Below, piece after piece: positions 24,899-37,886 of a stretch of DNA of 64,000 bases. The notes under the pieces were generated by a model. That model ran no database searches. It had not been told where the DNA came from and saw nothing but the letters and a program-made list of their open reading frames with translations. Within the stretch, counting starts at the first letter, position 1, and the number at the start of each line of letters is the position of its first letter. This DNA comes from Marinobacter sp. (GTDB lineage: Bacteria; Pseudomonadota; Gammaproteobacteria; Pseudomonadales; Oleiphilaceae), in contig JAGYIS010000009.1 of NCBI GenBank assembly GCA_018402255.1, forward strand, positions 434,001-498,000. The letters are read 5' to 3'. The position numbers and the translations under genes were made by a program.

Positions 24899-26050
24899 CT
24901 ACTCGAAATAGACCGAGCCCTGATTGTAGAGCGTGGTTAACAGGCCAAGGAGTGCTTGATCGCCGGCAAACTCCGCGAGATCCGCCATGCTGATCCGTGC
25001 TGCGGCACACAGCAGGGGCGCCAGTGGTCGCGCATCGCCTTTCAACAAGAACTGCTCGCCATCCACGAACAGCGCAGTTTCGTTGTCCAGTTCATGATAG
25101 GCAAAGCGGGAGCCTTCATTCCAGCGCAACTGCTCACCCGCACGAATGGCTTCGGCCAGATCTTGCGGGTTGGCGGGCTCTTCGTTTGGTACCACGATGT
25201 CCAGACTCTTGGGGGCAGTGGCGAACTGACCAAACCACAGGGACAGGTTGCGGCGATCGCCAAGCTGCTCCTGGATTACGCTGCTCAAACGGTCTATCAC
25301 GTCGGGTGCAATGGTGCCGGGGTTGTCCTGGACTTTCAGGTCAGGGTCATTCAGGTGCTCCGACGCTTTTGCGTGTTGACTCAGGTAATCGGTAAAACCG
25401 GTTAACAGATCGTCCAGTGTCGGAGCCCGGAATCCGACCGACAGGGTGATGCAGTCGTCTTCCGCAATCCCGTGATGACCGATGCCCGGAGGCAGGTACA
25501 GCATGTCACCCGGCGCCAGGGTCACGGTTTCCTCGCCGTCCCAGCTACTGAGAATGCGCAGGGGCGTGCCGTCTACCCGGGGTGAGGTGTGATCGCAGTG
25601 ACCGCCAAAGGTCCAGCGCCGGTGGCCCTGAGCCTGCAGCAAAAAGACGTCGTACATATCGAAGTGGGGGCCAACGCTGCCGCCTTTGGGCGCGTAGCTG
25701 GCCATGATGTCATCCAGGCGCCAGTTCGGGATAAAACGGAATTGCTCCAGCAAGTCGGCAATCTCAGGAACCCAGTGGTCCAGACCCTGTATCAGCAACG
25801 TCCAGTCCTGTTCTGGCAGCTCGTTGAAACGGTCTGGAGAGAATGGTCCGTTGTGCAGTTGCCAGGGCTTACCAGCGTCATCTTCGATGATGATGCGGGA
25901 TTCGACGGCCTCCTCACAGGCCAGGCCTGCCAGTTCGTCGGGACTGACCGGGCACTGAAAACCGGGGAATGCCTGGCGGATGACCAGAGGTTTTTTCTGC
26001 CAGTAGTCGCGCAGAAATTCAGAGGCTGTCAGTCCGCCAAGCATGTCCAT
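24899..26050 (-). CDS. roxA: Ribosomal protein uL16 arginine 3-hydroxylase (RoxA/YcfD, JmjC cupin)
   Basis: A 383-residue Fe(II)/2-oxoglutarate oxygenase that hydroxylates an arginine of ribosomal protein L16 (uL16). The facial triad is visible in GPHFDMYDVFLLQ (HxD) and GIGHHGIAED (distal His). The start, LGGLTASEFLRDYWQKKPLVIR, and the C-terminal winged-helix dimer region fit the ROX family. It follows purB by 14 bp and leads into the GNAT gene, so the three are probably cotranscribed. Confidence 0.93.
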   Translation of the reverse strand: MDMLGGLTASEFLRDYWQKKPLVIRQAFPGFQCPVSPDELAGLACEEAVESRIIIEDDAGKPWQLHNGPFSPDRFNELPEQDWTLLIQGLDHWVPEIADLLEQFRFIPNWRLDDIMASYAPKGGSVGPHFDMYDVFLLQAQGHRRWTFGGHCDHTSPRVDGTPLRILSSWDGEETVTLAPGDMLYLPPGIGHHGIAEDDCITLSVGFRAPTLDDLLTGFTDYLSQHAKASEHLNDPDLKVQDNPGTIAPDVIDRLSSVIQEQLGDRRNLSLWFGQFATAPKSLDIVVPNEEPANPQDLAEAIRAGEQLRWNEGSRFAYHELDNETALFVDGEQFLLKGDARPLAPLLCAAARISMADLAEFAGDQALLGLLTTLYNQGSVYFE

Positions 26051-26064
26051 GGTGATGCTCCAGT

Positions 26065-27447
<1,383 letters not shown>

Positions 27448-27506
27448 TCATCAAAGAATCGGATCAAAAATCAGGGGCTATATGATACACCAGCGCGCAG
27501 CCTGAA

Positions 27507-28123
27507 TCAGCGCAACAACTCGCGAGCGTGGTTGATCACTTTCTTGCGGTAGAAAATCAATTGCCAGCGGCGACCGCCGCTTTGCCGCCAGAGCACCGCT
27601 GAGCGGATGCCGGCCAGGAGCAGAGCTCTGACTTTGGCAGCGTTTTCCTCCTGTTGCAGGACCTGCGGATTACCACTGACCTGAATGCGCAGACGGAAGG
27701 TGCTGATGGTGTCGCTGTATATGGATGCAAGATTGCCGATCAGGTTGCTGTGGCTGTAACCGAAATGGCCAGCGGTATGGCGGGCCTGGTCAATCCGGTT
27801 TCCAATCACTTCCAGCATGTCCGGGCTGCGTTTGAGGCCGGACTCCAGCTGTATCAGGTTCAACACGTACCGGAGAATCTCAGCGTCCTGGGGCCGGCTT
27901 TGCTGGGCAAGCGAGGTTGACAGGGCGTCGAGGCCCTCCCGTATATCAGACAGCTCGCCGCCGTAGACATCGAGTGTGGAGGCTGGATCGGTGGCAAACA
28001 GCGAGCGGATACAGGTTTCCAGGCTCTCTTCATTGCAGGTGCCATTGTGAGCGATCTGTCGAACCAACGACGCAGCCTGGAACAGGCCAGCAAGCGCGAT
28101 GGTCTGGTCATGCAGCGAGCGGC

Positions 28124-28127
<4 letters not shown>
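27507..28127 (-). CDS. hflD: High frequency lysogenization protein HflD
   Basis: A 206-residue, mostly helical peripheral membrane protein. In E. coli it binds lambda CII and affects lysogeny; its normal bacterial role is unclear. The N-terminus, [20 protein letters not shown], and the [20 protein letters not shown] region match the family. Its ATG overlaps the mnmA stop by 4 bp (ATGA), and it precedes purB, the usual mnmA-hflD-purB order. Confidence 0.95.
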
Positions 28128-29319
<1,192 letters not shown>

Positions 29320-29350
29320 TTAAAACGGCGATTTTATCACCTTGAGGAGA

Positions 29351-29800
29351 TTACGTCTGTCCGTCGATGACCACTTCAAGGGGGAATTGCCGCCCGTTTC
29401 GGTAATCCTCGATGCATTGAAGTACCAGGGGGCTGCGCAGCCTGGTGCCGAGATCACGAATTTCGCCCAGAGTCAGCCAGTGTGGGGCAATGATGCCGGT
29501 ATCAAGCTCAGAGGTTACCTGTCGAATGGCTTTGGCGGCGTAGCAGAAGCGGTAATAGGTGGCGCCGTTGCTGGGTGCCTTGTAGGTGTAAACGCCCAGA
29601 AAATACGACGGTTCCACCTCCCAGCCGGTTTCCTCCAGGGTTTCTCGGCGTACCGCATCAAGAATTGCTTCGTTTTCTTCGATGTGGCCTGCGGGTTGGT
29701 TGAAGACAACCTTGCCATCGCTGACTTCTTCGACCAGCAGGAACCGGCCATGATCATCTTCCGCAATAACGGCCACCGTGGCGTGGGGTTTCCAGGTCAT
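29351..29800 (-). CDS. nudJ: Nudix hydrolase, NudJ-like phosphatase
   Basis: A 149-residue Nudix enzyme with an intact Nudix box at residues 38-60: GHIEENEAILDAVRRE, then TLEETGW (GX5EX7REUXEEXGU). NudJ removes phosphate from nucleoside tri- and diphosphates and HMP pyrophosphate. The FNQPAGHIE lead-in and FLGVYTYKAP segment fit NudJ rather than MutT. It overlaps rluE by 4 bp and lies 49 bp upstream of mnmA, as in many gammaproteobacteria. Confidence 0.92.
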   Translation of the reverse strand: MTWKPHATVAVIAEDDHGRFLLVEEVSDGKVVFNQPAGHIEENEAILDAVRRETLEETGWEVEPSYFLGVYTYKAPSNGATYYRFCYAAKAIRQVTSELDTGIIAPHWLTLGEIRDLGTRLRSPLVLQCIEDYRNGRQFPLEVVIDGQT

Positions 29801-30420
29801 TTCCGGTGCAGTCTCCTGTTGGTTTTGTTGACCCTGACGGTTGATCTGCCAGGTTTCTGTTGGTCGGGTATATGGATGCTTTCCAGTCTGAATTCGCCCG
29901 GTTGCAGGGTGTCGAGAGTCCAGTCGCCTATCCGGTAGCGTATCAGTCTAAGCGTAGGGAAGCCCACCGCCGCTGTCATCCGGCGCACCTGACGGTTACG
30001 GCCCTCACTGATGGTAAGCTCGACCCAGCTGGTGGGGATGGATTGCCGATAACGCACGGGCGGAATCCTGGGCCAGACCTCAGGTTGTTGCATGCGTTGC
30101 GCTTTGGCCGGTTGCGTGGGGCCGTCTTTGAGATTGATACCGGTGCAAAGTTGCCGGATTGCCTGATCGGAGATGTCGCCCTCCACGTGAACCCAATAGG
30201 TTTTTGGCATCTTGTTCCTGGGTGACGCAATTCTGTTTTGCAGAGCGCCGTGGTCGGTCAGCAGCAGTAATCCTTCAGAGTCATAATCAAGACGCCCGGC
30301 CGGATAGAAACCGGGTTTTTGGATCCATTTGGCGAGTGTGTCACGGGGATTCTGGGGGCGGTCGTCGGTGAATTGGCTCAGCACCTGGAAAGGTTTGTTG
30401 AAAAGTATCAGCTCCGCCAT
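29797..30420 (-). CDS. rluE: 23S rRNA pseudouridine synthase RluE (U2457)
   Basis: A 207-residue RsuA-family pseudouridine synthase without an S4 domain. The catalytic Asp is in AGRLDYDSEGLLLLT, and KTYWVHVEG, ISEGRNRQVRRMTAAVGFPTLRLIR and the basic C-terminus are as in RluE. It is the first gene of a minus-strand run rluE-nudJ-mnmA-hflD-purB and overlaps nudJ by 4 bp. Confidence 0.93.
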   Translation of the reverse strand: MAELILFNKPFQVLSQFTDDRPQNPRDTLAKWIQKPGFYPAGRLDYDSEGLLLLTDHGALQNRIASPRNKMPKTYWVHVEGDISDQAIRQLCTGINLKDGPTQPAKAQRMQQPEVWPRIPPVRYRQSIPTSWVELTISEGRNRQVRRMTAAVGFPTLRLIRYRIGDWTLDTLQPGEFRLESIHIPDQQKPGRSTVRVNKTNRRLHRK

Positions 30421-30551
30421 TCACGGCATCCTTTCTGACCAGTTATCGGAAGAGAGGCAAGCCTAGCGGATTCGTACCACTGAAAAAAGCATAAAAGAAT
30501 ATGCCCCGCCGGCGATGCCGGCAGGAGGCATAAGCCTGTGAGGTGCTGTCT

Positions 30552-30833
30552 TTAACCGTTAACCGCTCGGGGCGGATATCCGTCGCGACTCGGTCTTGCC
30601 TCATCGGCGGCCTGTGCTGATGACGCGGATTCGTCGGGCACGATGTTGACAGCGTGAACCCCTTTGTCACCGGGTTTCTTCTCAAAGGTGACTGTCTGGC
30701 CGGCTTTTAATGTTTTGTAGCCATCCATTTGCACCGAAGAAAAATGGGCAAACAGGTCATCACTGCAGCCGTCTTCGATGATAAAGCCGTATCCCTTGGC
30801 GTTGTTGAACCACTTTACCTTGCCTTTTGGCAT
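30552..30833 (-). CDS. cspD: CspD-like cold-shock domain protein with C-terminal extension
   Basis: A 93-residue protein: a cold-shock domain (about 1-68) with the nucleic-acid motifs KGYGFI and LFAHFS, then a 25-residue polar tail (SASSAQAADEARPSRDGYPP). Its position, divergent from clpS-clpA, is that of CspD in gammaproteobacteria, where CspD inhibits replication in stationary phase. The tail is longer than in CspD of E. coli (74 residues). Function is inferred from position and domain. Confidence 0.88.
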   Translation of the reverse strand: MPKGKVKWFNNAKGYGFIIEDGCSDDLFAHFSSVQMDGYKTLKAGQTVTFEKKPGDKGVHAVNIVPDESASSAQAADEARPSRDGYPPRAVNG

Positions 30834-31181
30834 GATGAACTCCCCTGTTCCTTATCTGTCACTCTTATTATTGGAGTAGCTGCTACCGGTCGCGGTTGTT
30901 CCGTGCCGGGCTCGGTGTGGCATATACCTCAAAGCTGCCGCATTGAGTTACATGTCAGTTGCATAGATTTACATTATTTTACAATGCATGTTAACTGTCG
31001 GCCAAACCCGGGCTTGAGTCAAGAGTTCAAGATCGTCTTATGAGTGGTTGAACGAGGTCTGGAAGCGTTATCATGTTCGTATTGATAAATAACGCACGCC
31101 TTTAACTGGTCTTTCTCTTGAAAACCGGGGGTAGGGCAACCACATTTAGTCAGTAAACCGAATAAACCGGTAAACAGAACC
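30834..31181. other. 348-bp divergent intergenic region, cspD / clpS
   Basis: This gap holds the promoters of both genes. An A/T-rich core at about 30961-30995 (ACATTATTTTACAATGCATGTTAAC) contains several -10-like hexamers for the minus strand. A second A/T-rich stretch at 31078-31095 faces clpS. I could not pick out a unique start, an operator or a small gene. No tRNA is present. Confidence 0.5.
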
Positions 31182-31541
31182 ATGCGGACAATTAAGAATT
31201 CTCTACTAGTATTCAATCAGGGGGAGGATGAACAGCCAGGGCGCCAGGACGGTGTCAGTGTTGCGCCCGAGAAGCCAGCTCTGCAGCGTCCGGCCCGATA
31301 CAGGGTTGTGCTCCTTAATGACGATTACACCCCCATGGATTTCGTGGTGGATGTACTGATGACGTTCTTCGCAATGAACGAAGAGAAGGCGACGCAGGTG
31401 ATGCTGCTCGTCCATACGCAGGGAAAAGCCGTATGTGGGGTATATACCCGCGACATCGCGGAAACAAAGGCAGCGCAGGTGAATCAGTATTCTTCGGAAT
31501 GTGACCACCCGCTCCTTTGCGAGATTGAACGTGCGGACTGA
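31182..31541 (+). CDS. clpS: ATP-dependent Clp protease adaptor ClpS
   Basis: A 119-residue N-recognin that binds proteins with N-terminal Leu, Phe, Tyr or Trp and hands them to ClpAP. The core is intact: [20 protein letters not shown], with the N-degron-binding Asn-Asp-Asp and Met, then [21 protein letters not shown] with the second-shell His. The N-terminal extension (about 35 residues) is flexible in the family and needed for delivery. It lies 18 bp before clpA. Confidence 0.97.
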   Translation: MRTIKNSLLVFNQGEDEQPGRQDGVSVAPEKPALQRPARYRVVLLNDDYTPMDFVVDVLMTFFAMNEEKATQVMLLVHTQGKAVCGVYTRDIAETKAAQVNQYSSECDHPLLCEIERAD

Positions 31542-31559
31542 TAGAAGGCGGGGTGGCCC

Positions 31560-33830
31560 ATGCTGAGCAAAGATCTTGAAATTACGCTGAATACGGCCTT
31601 CAAAAATGCCAGGGACAAGCGTCATGAATTTATGACCGTCGAGCATTTGTTGCTGGCTCTTCTCGATAACGAATCGGCAGTGGGTGTCCTCAAAGCCTGT
31701 GGCGCAGACCTGAAGCGGCTCGAAGATGAGCTGGTCGAGTTTGTGGATTCCACTACACCATTGATCCCGAGTACCGACAGTGAGCGCGAAACTCAGCCAA
31801 CCCTCGGCTTTCAGCGAGTGTTGCAACGAGCGGTGTTTCACGTGCAGTCCTCCGGCAAAAAAGAGGTAACGGGTGCCAATGTGCTGGTTGCGATCTTCAG
31901 TGAGCAGGAGAGTCAGGCTGTCTACGTTCTGAAAAAGCAGAGCATCGCCCGGATTGACGTGGTCAACTTTGTTTCCCATGGCATTTCAAGGGTGCAAGGC
32001 GCGGAAGATCAGGATGGCGCAGACCATGGCGGCCATGAGGAGGCGGGAGAAGAAGGCTCGCACTCGCGACCACTTGAAAGCTATGCAACCAATCTGAATG
32101 AGCAGGCGCGGCAAGGCAGGATCGATCCGCTGATCGGTCGCGAACACGAAGTGGAACGCGTGGTTCAGATTCTCGTTCGCCGTCGCAAGAACAACCCATT
32201 GCTGGTGGGTGAGGCTGGCGTTGGTAAAACGGCGATTGCCGAAGGCCTGGCCAAGCGCATCGTTGACGGCCAGGTGCCTGAGATCATCTCGGATGCCGTG
32301 GTGTATTCACTCGACATGGGCGCCTTGCTTGCGGGCACGAAGTACCGGGGTGATTTTGAAAAACGCCTCAAGGGCCTGCTGAGTGATTTGAAAAAACAGG
32401 ATCATGCCATCCTGTTTATCGACGAAATCCACACCATAATCGGTGCCGGCTCTGCGTCCGGCGGCGTTATGGATGCCTCGAACCTGCTCAAGCCGATGCT
32501 GAGTTCCGGTGAACTCCGTTGCATTGGCTCAACAACATTCCAGGAATTCCGCGGTATCTTCGAGAAAGACAGTGCTCTGGCCCGGCGTTTCCAGAAAATT
32601 GACGTCAATGAGCCGAGTGTTGAGGACACCTATCAGATTCTGAAAGGTCTCAAGCCAAGCTTCGAGAAGCACCATGATCTGAAATATACGGATCAGGCGC
32701 TGCGGGTTGCCGCTGAGTTGGCCGATCGCTACATCACTGACCGCCATCTTCCGGACAAGGCCATTGATGTAATTGATGAAGCAGGGGCAAGGCAGCGCCT
32801 GCAGCCGGAAGACAAGCGCAAAAAGACGGTCGATGTGACCGATATCGAAGATATCGTGGCCAGCATTGCCCGGATACCGCCGAAAAACGTGTCCACCAGC
32901 GACAAGGACCTGCTGCGTAATCTGGAGCGGGATCTCAAGATGGTGGTGTTTGGACAGGATCCGGCTATTGAGTCTCTCGCGACAGCAATCAAGCTGGCTC
33001 GTGCCGGTCTGAAAGCGCCAGAGAAACCCGAAGGCGCGTTCCTGTTTGCCGGGCCCACCGGTGTCGGTAAAACCGAGGTGACCAAGCAGCTGGCGAAGGT
33101 GCTCGGGATCGAGCTGGTGCGTTTCGACATGTCGGAGTACATGGAGCGACATACCGTCTCTCGTCTGATCGGTGCGCCCCCGGGCTACGTGGGTTATGAC
33201 CAGGGTGGTCTGCTGACAGAATCCGTCAACAAACACCCGCACTGCGTGTTGCTGTTGGATGAAATCGAGAAGGCGCACCCGGAAGTCTTTAACCTGCTGC
33301 TGCAGGTGATGGATCACGGCACCCTGACCGACAACAACGGCCGCAAGGCAGACTTCCGTCACGTGATTCTGGTGATGACCACTAACGCGGGTGCCGAGAG
33401 CATGGCGCGCCGGTCGATCGGCTTCAGTGAGCAGGACCACAGCAGTGATGGTATGGAGGTGATCAGCAAGACCTTCACGCCGGAGTTCCGGAACCGTATC
33501 GATGGCATCATTCAGTTTGCCGACCTGCAGAAGGCCACCATCACGCATGTGGTGGACAAATTCCTGACCGAGCTGCAGGCGCAACTGGACGAGAAGCATG
33601 TGGTACTGCACGTGGACGAAGCGGCGAAGTCCTGGCTGGCGGAGAAGGGCTACGACGTCACCATGGGCGCCAGGCCGATGGCCCGTCTGATTCAGGACAA
33701 GATCAAGCGACCCCTGGCTGAGCAGATTCTGTTTGGCAGGCTGGCGGAGAAAGGTGGTGATGTCTTCATTCAGCTGAAAGACGATGAGCTGGTGTTCGAC
33801 TACGAGGACGAGCCGGCCGAAGCGGTGTGA
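31560..33830 (+). CDS. clpA: ATP-dependent Clp protease ATP-binding subunit ClpA
   Basis: A 756-residue AAA+ unfoldase that feeds substrates to ClpP. There is an N-terminal Clp-N double repeat (about 1-145), which docks ClpS, and an acidic His/Glu linker (about 150-172). D1 has Walker A GEAGVGKT (about 217), and D2 has GPTGVGKT (about 498). The ClpP-docking loop motif is RSIGF (about 618-622). All Walker B and Arg-finger regions look intact. It is cotranscribed with clpS and followed by a strong terminator. Confidence 0.98.
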   Translation: MLSKDLEITLNTAFKNARDKRHEFMTVEHLLLALLDNESAVGVLKACGADLKRLEDELVEFVDSTTPLIPSTDSERETQPTLGFQRVLQRAVFHVQSSGKKEVTGANVLVAIFSEQESQAVYVLKKQSIARIDVVNFVSHGISRVQGAEDQDGADHGGHEEAGEEGSHSRPLESYATNLNEQARQGRIDPLIGREHEVERVVQILVRRRKNNPLLVGEAGVGKTAIAEGLAKRIVDGQVPEIISDAVVYSLDMGALLAGTKYRGDFEKRLKGLLSDLKKQDHAILFIDEIHTIIGAGSASGGVMDASNLLKPMLSSGELRCIGSTTFQEFRGIFEKDSALARRFQKIDVNEPSVEDTYQILKGLKPSFEKHHDLKYTDQALRVAAELADRYITDRHLPDKAIDVIDEAGARQRLQPEDKRKKTVDVTDIEDIVASIARIPPKNVSTSDKDLLRNLERDLKMVVFGQDPAIESLATAIKLARAGLKAPEKPEGAFLFAGPTGVGKTEVTKQLAKVLGIELVRFDMSEYMERHTVSRLIGAPPGYVGYDQGGLLTESVNKHPHCVLLLDEIEKAHPEVFNLLLQVMDHGTLTDNNGRKADFRHVILVMTTNAGAESMARRSIGFSEQDHSSDGMEVISKTFTPEFRNRIDGIIQFADLQKATITHVVDKFLTELQAQLDEKHVVLHVDEAAKSWLAEKGYDVTMGARPMARLIQDKIKRPLAEQILFGRLAEKGGDVFIQLKDDELVFDYEDEPAEAV

Positions 33831-33854
33831 TCTGACCGTTTGTCCGTGCTTCAC

Positions 33855-33888
33855 AAAACCGCTGTCGGTCCCGACAGCGGTTTTTTTT
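33855..33888 (+). terminator. Rho-independent terminator after clpA
   Basis: AAAA, then CCGCTGTCGG (33859-33868), TC, CCGACAGCGG (33871-33880), then eight T residues. A second imperfect hairpin (33889-33923, GGCCTGTTGGC / GCCAAACAGGCC) follows at once. Confidence 0.95.
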
Positions 33889-34025
33889 GGCCTGTTGGCC
33901 GAATTTGGCCTGCCAAACAGGCCGTAGCGTCAATCCAATTCAGGAAGACTTCTGTCAGTTTTAGGCGTTAAGTCCGCAGTGAATGTCCGCGGCTCGCCAA
34001 GAACAACGATAAGGAAGCAAGCCTG

Positions 34026-35075
34026 ATGAGGAAACTCTGTCAACTCCCACTTAAGCTCGTGCTCATTGCAGGCCTGTTATGTCTGATGCTGCGACCGGCA
34101 CTGGCGGCAACGGAAAGAAAGCAGTTCTGTGTTTTTGATGTGGCTGGTGCCAATGGCTTTGTGTATCAGATGCTCCGGGATTATCAGCGCGGTGCGATAG
34201 GCGCGGGCGTGTCATTGGCGATGCAGCCCTACAGCGATGAGGATCTGGCGGTCCGCGATTTCCAGCAGGGGCGTTGTGATCTCGTGGCATTGACCGATAT
34301 GGGGGTGCGGAATTTCAATGATTTCACCGGTTCCATCAGTGCCATCGGGGCGGTGCCGTACTACGAGGATCTCCGGGTGTTGCTGCAGGGTTTGCCCGGG
34401 CCCCGAATTGCACGACATCTGAGTCAGGATGGCTATGAAGTACTTGGTGTTGCGCCCATGGGAGCGGCCTACCTGTTTGTGAATGACCGCGACATCAACC
34501 ATGTTGCTGCCCTCACTGATAAACGTATCACTGTGTTTGAGGGTCACCACGACGCTCGTCACCTGGTGGAATTTGTCGGTGCTAAACCGGTGGCGGCCAC
34601 CATTTCGAACTTTGCCCGATTGTTCAATTCAGGGCAGGCGGATATCAGCTACGCGCCAGCCGCCGCCTGGGAGGTGCTTGAGATGTTCCGGGGTGCGGGC
34701 GACCGGGGCGGCATCATACGTTACCCGGTGGGTCAGGTGACGGTTCAGCTGGTGGCCAGGGAAGGTGCGTTCAGCCCGGAATTTGTGCGCGAATCCCGAA
34801 AGCTGATGGCCCGGCTCTACCCGGAGGCGATACGAGTCATTCGGCAGTTTGAGGATCGTATTCCCGAGGAGCGTTGGGTCGACATCGCACCAGAGGACAT
34901 GCGGGAGTACCAGGAGATGCTGAGGCAGGTGCGCATCGATCTGCTTTCTGATCAAGGCCAGGATGCGCCGCTGGCGGCGGCGGTCTATCACGAAGACATG
35001 ATGACCATATTGCGCAAGATCCGCTGTTATACCAATCCGGGTGCCGGAGAGTGTTCGGATCAGAACCGGGAGTGA
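34026..35075 (+). CDS. Exported solute-binding-like protein (putative TRAP/DUF6091 type), orphan
   Basis: A 349-residue protein with a signal peptide (cut near ALAA, residue 28). The mature part has the two-lobed pattern of TRAP or TAXI solute-binding proteins: early QFCVFDVAGANGFVYQMLRDY, then RDFQQGRCDLVALTDMG and a mid-lobe TDKRITVFEGHHDARHLVEFVG. The C-terminal CYTNPGAGEC adds a Cys pair. No DctQ/DctM permease is encoded nearby, so a transport role is unproven. It could instead be a periplasmic sensor or chaperone-like protein. It sits alone between the clpA terminator and a terminator before infA. Confidence 0.75.
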   Translation: MRKLCQLPLKLVLIAGLLCLMLRPALAATERKQFCVFDVAGANGFVYQMLRDYQRGAIGAGVSLAMQPYSDEDLAVRDFQQGRCDLVALTDMGVRNFNDFTGSISAIGAVPYYEDLRVLLQGLPGPRIARHLSQDGYEVLGVAPMGAAYLFVNDRDINHVAALTDKRITVFEGHHDARHLVEFVGAKPVAATISNFARLFNSGQADISYAPAAAWEVLEMFRGAGDRGGIIRYPVGQVTVQLVAREGAFSPEFVRESRKLMARLYPEAIRVIRQFEDRIPEERWVDIAPEDMREYQEMLRQVRIDLLSDQGQDAPLAAAVYHEDMMTILRKIRCYTNPGAGECSDQNRE

Positions 35076-35090
35076 GTCTGACTGCAACAA

Positions 35091-35117
35091 AAAAGCCCCG
35101 CGATGTGCGGGGCTTTT
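35091..35117. terminator. Bidirectional terminator (solute-binding-like gene / infA)
   Basis: AAAAGCCCCGC (35091-35101), loop GATGT, GCGGGGCTTTT (35107-35117): an 11-bp perfect stem with A and T runs at its edges. It ends transcription from both sides. Confidence 0.93.
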
Positions 35118-35133
35118 CAGATGTCACTTGGCA

Positions 35134-35352
35134 TTAACGGGCGCGGTAGACGATGCGGCCCTTGCTCAGGTCGTAAGGCGTCAGTTCAACCTTGACCTTG
35201 TCTCCGGTCAGGATGCGGATGTAGTTCTTGCGCATTTTTCCTGAGATGTGCGCGGTCACAACGTGGCCGTTGGACAGCTCGACACGGAACATAGTGTTTG
35301 GAAGGGTGTCTAGAATAACGCCTTCCATTTCAATGACATCTGATTTCGCCAT
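35134..35352 (-). CDS. infA: Translation initiation factor IF-1
   Basis: A 72-residue S1-fold protein that occupies the 30S A site during initiation. The sequence is almost that of E. coli IF-1: [20 protein letters not shown] and [20 protein letters not shown]. It is last in the trxB-aat-bpt-infA run on the minus strand, 81 bp after bpt, and may also have its own promoter. Confidence 0.99.
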   Translation of the reverse strand: MAKSDVIEMEGVILDTLPNTMFRVELSNGHVVTAHISGKMRKNYIRILTGDKVKVELTPYDLSKGRIVYRAR

Positions 35353-35433
35353 TCAGTAAAAACCTCGTTCGGAATACTTTTCGGTGATTTTAAATTGCGC
35401 AATTCTGCCTGATTTCTTAACGTTTGGCAAAAT

Positions 35434-36147
35434 TCAGTCGGTTTCCAGCTCTCGCCAGTGGCCGTCCCGCAGTGCTTCAATGGGTTTGAACCGATTTTTA
35501 TAGTTCATTTTGCGGCATTCCTTGATCCAGTAGCCCAGATACAGATGCGGCAATCCCTGCCGTTTTGCCTCTTCGATTTGCCAGAGCACCGCAAAGGTGC
35601 CCAGGCTCCGGAGTTCGAGTTCCGGGGCAAAAATGGTATAGATTGCAGACAGCCCGTCATCCAGTAGATCCACCGCCGCCAGTCCGACCAGGTCATCACC
35701 CATCGACATTTCCAGAAACCAGGACTCGGTTGAGCCCTCTACCAGGAACGATGTGAACTGCTCTTTTGAGGGTGGATACATATCACCATCCCGGTGACGC
35801 TCCTCTATGTAGTGTGCATACAGCCGGTAGTAGCGCTCGCTGAAGGTGGCCGGGACCAGTTTACAGGTGATGTCTTCGTTCTTTCGCCACACTCTGCGTT
35901 GGTTTCGGTCGGGTTGAAACCGATCCACTTTCAGTCGGACCGGAATGCACGCGTTGCAATGTTCACAATGGGGGCGGTAGTAGTGTGAGCCGCTGCGCCG
36001 AAAGCCCAGCGCAGTCAATTGACTGTACAGCTTTTTGTCGATGTGGGCCCGCGGGTCCACAAACATGGTGGTGGCTTCCTTGTCTGGCAGATAGCTGCAA
36101 TCGTGGGGCGGGGTGGCAAAGAAAACGAGTGTTCTCAGATTACTCAT
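35434..36147 (-). CDS. bpt: Aspartate/glutamate leucyltransferase Bpt (Ate family)
   Basis: A 237-residue tRNA-dependent transferase that adds Leu to proteins with N-terminal Asp or Glu, making substrates for ClpS-ClpAP. The Cys-rich PHCEHCNACIPVR site (about 60-72), FRRSGSHYYRP, and the C-terminal LYLGYWIKECRKMNYK are typical. It starts directly after the aat stop (TAGATG, no gap), so translation is likely coupled. Confidence 0.96.
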   Translation of the reverse strand: MSNLRTLVFFATPPHDCSYLPDKEATTMFVDPRAHIDKKLYSQLTALGFRRSGSHYYRPHCEHCNACIPVRLKVDRFQPDRNQRRVWRKNEDITCKLVPATFSERYYRLYAHYIEERHRDGDMYPPSKEQFTSFLVEGSTESWFLEMSMGDDLVGLAAVDLLDDGLSAIYTIFAPELELRSLGTFAVLWQIEEAKRQGLPHLYLGYWIKECRKMNYKNRFKPIEALRDGHWRELETD

Positions 36148-36861
36148 CTATACCTCCGGGCCGGTCCATTGCCAGGTGAATGACCAGTCTGGCTGATCCG
36201 CTGTCTGATTCACGCATGCCCTGAGTATAGATAAAAATTCGGCACGGGGAATCGTTCTGGCCCCCATGGTCATCAGGTGACTGCTTTCCACCTGGCAGTC
36301 CATCAAGCGATACCCCCAAACCGCCAGTTGGCGCGCCAGGTGCACCATCAACACTTTTGAAGCATTGGTTTCAAGAGAGAACATGGATTCGCCGAAGAAG
36401 CAGCGCCCAAGAGCGACACCGTACATGCCTCCAGCCAGCTCGCCCTGCTGGTTCCATACTTCGATAGAGTGCGCATGCCCCTGGCGATGCAGCCCTGTGT
36501 AGGCGGCAATCATGTCATCGGTAATCCAGGTGCCCTCAGCCCGGGTTGTGGCGCAAAGGCGGATAACACGGCTGAAGCACCGATCGGCCGTCACTTGAAA
36601 CCGACGCTGATTAAGGGTTCGCCGAAGACTCCGGGAGATGTGGATCTGATCAGGAATCAGCACGCATCGGGGGTTGGGTGACCACCACAGTATGGGCTGA
36701 TCATCGCTGAACCAGGGAAAAATCCCGTTGCGGTACGCCAACAACAACCGCTCCGATGACAGATCACCACCCAAGGCCAGAAGGCCATCCGGATCTTCCA
36801 GTGCTTCATCAGCGGGAGGAAACCAGAACTGGTCCGGATCCAGCCAGGGTAGCGAGGTCAT
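36148..36861 (-). CDS. aat: Leucyl/phenylalanyl-tRNA-protein transferase Aat
   Basis: A 237-residue enzyme that attaches Leu or Phe to proteins with N-terminal Arg or Lys, creating primary N-degrons. Motifs are FPPADEALEDPDGLLALGGDL, GIFPWFSDDQPILWWSPNPR, ESMFSLETNASKV and the LMDCQVESSHLMTMGA strand. The frame extends 34 codons upstream into trxB; ATG 36861 begins the family sequence (MTSLPWL) and is chosen. It sits 16 bp after trxB. Confidence 0.96.
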   Translation of the reverse strand: MTSLPWLDPDQFWFPPADEALEDPDGLLALGGDLSSERLLLAYRNGIFPWFSDDQPILWWSPNPRCVLIPDQIHISRSLRRTLNQRRFQVTADRCFSRVIRLCATTRAEGTWITDDMIAAYTGLHRQGHAHSIEVWNQQGELAGGMYGVALGRCFFGESMFSLETNASKVLMVHLARQLAVWGYRLMDCQVESSHLMTMGARTIPRAEFLSILRACVNQTADQPDWSFTWQWTGPEV

Positions 36862-36877
36862 AAAACGCTTATCCGGA

Positions 36878-37861
<984 letters not shown>

Positions 37862-37886
37862 TCAGGTAGATGAGGCCGCTGCCGCA

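Noticed and set aside
31206..31979. 257-codon open frame on the minus strand across clpS and the start of clpA
   Set aside because: It runs antisense to two well-supported genes.
32529..33854. 441-codon open frame on the minus strand across clpA
   Set aside because: Antisense to ClpA with all its motifs; no ribosome site or homologous pattern.
33889..33923. Second hairpin after the clpA terminator as a separate small RNA
   Set aside because: It is an imperfect stem with no promoter or T-run; probably a spacer.
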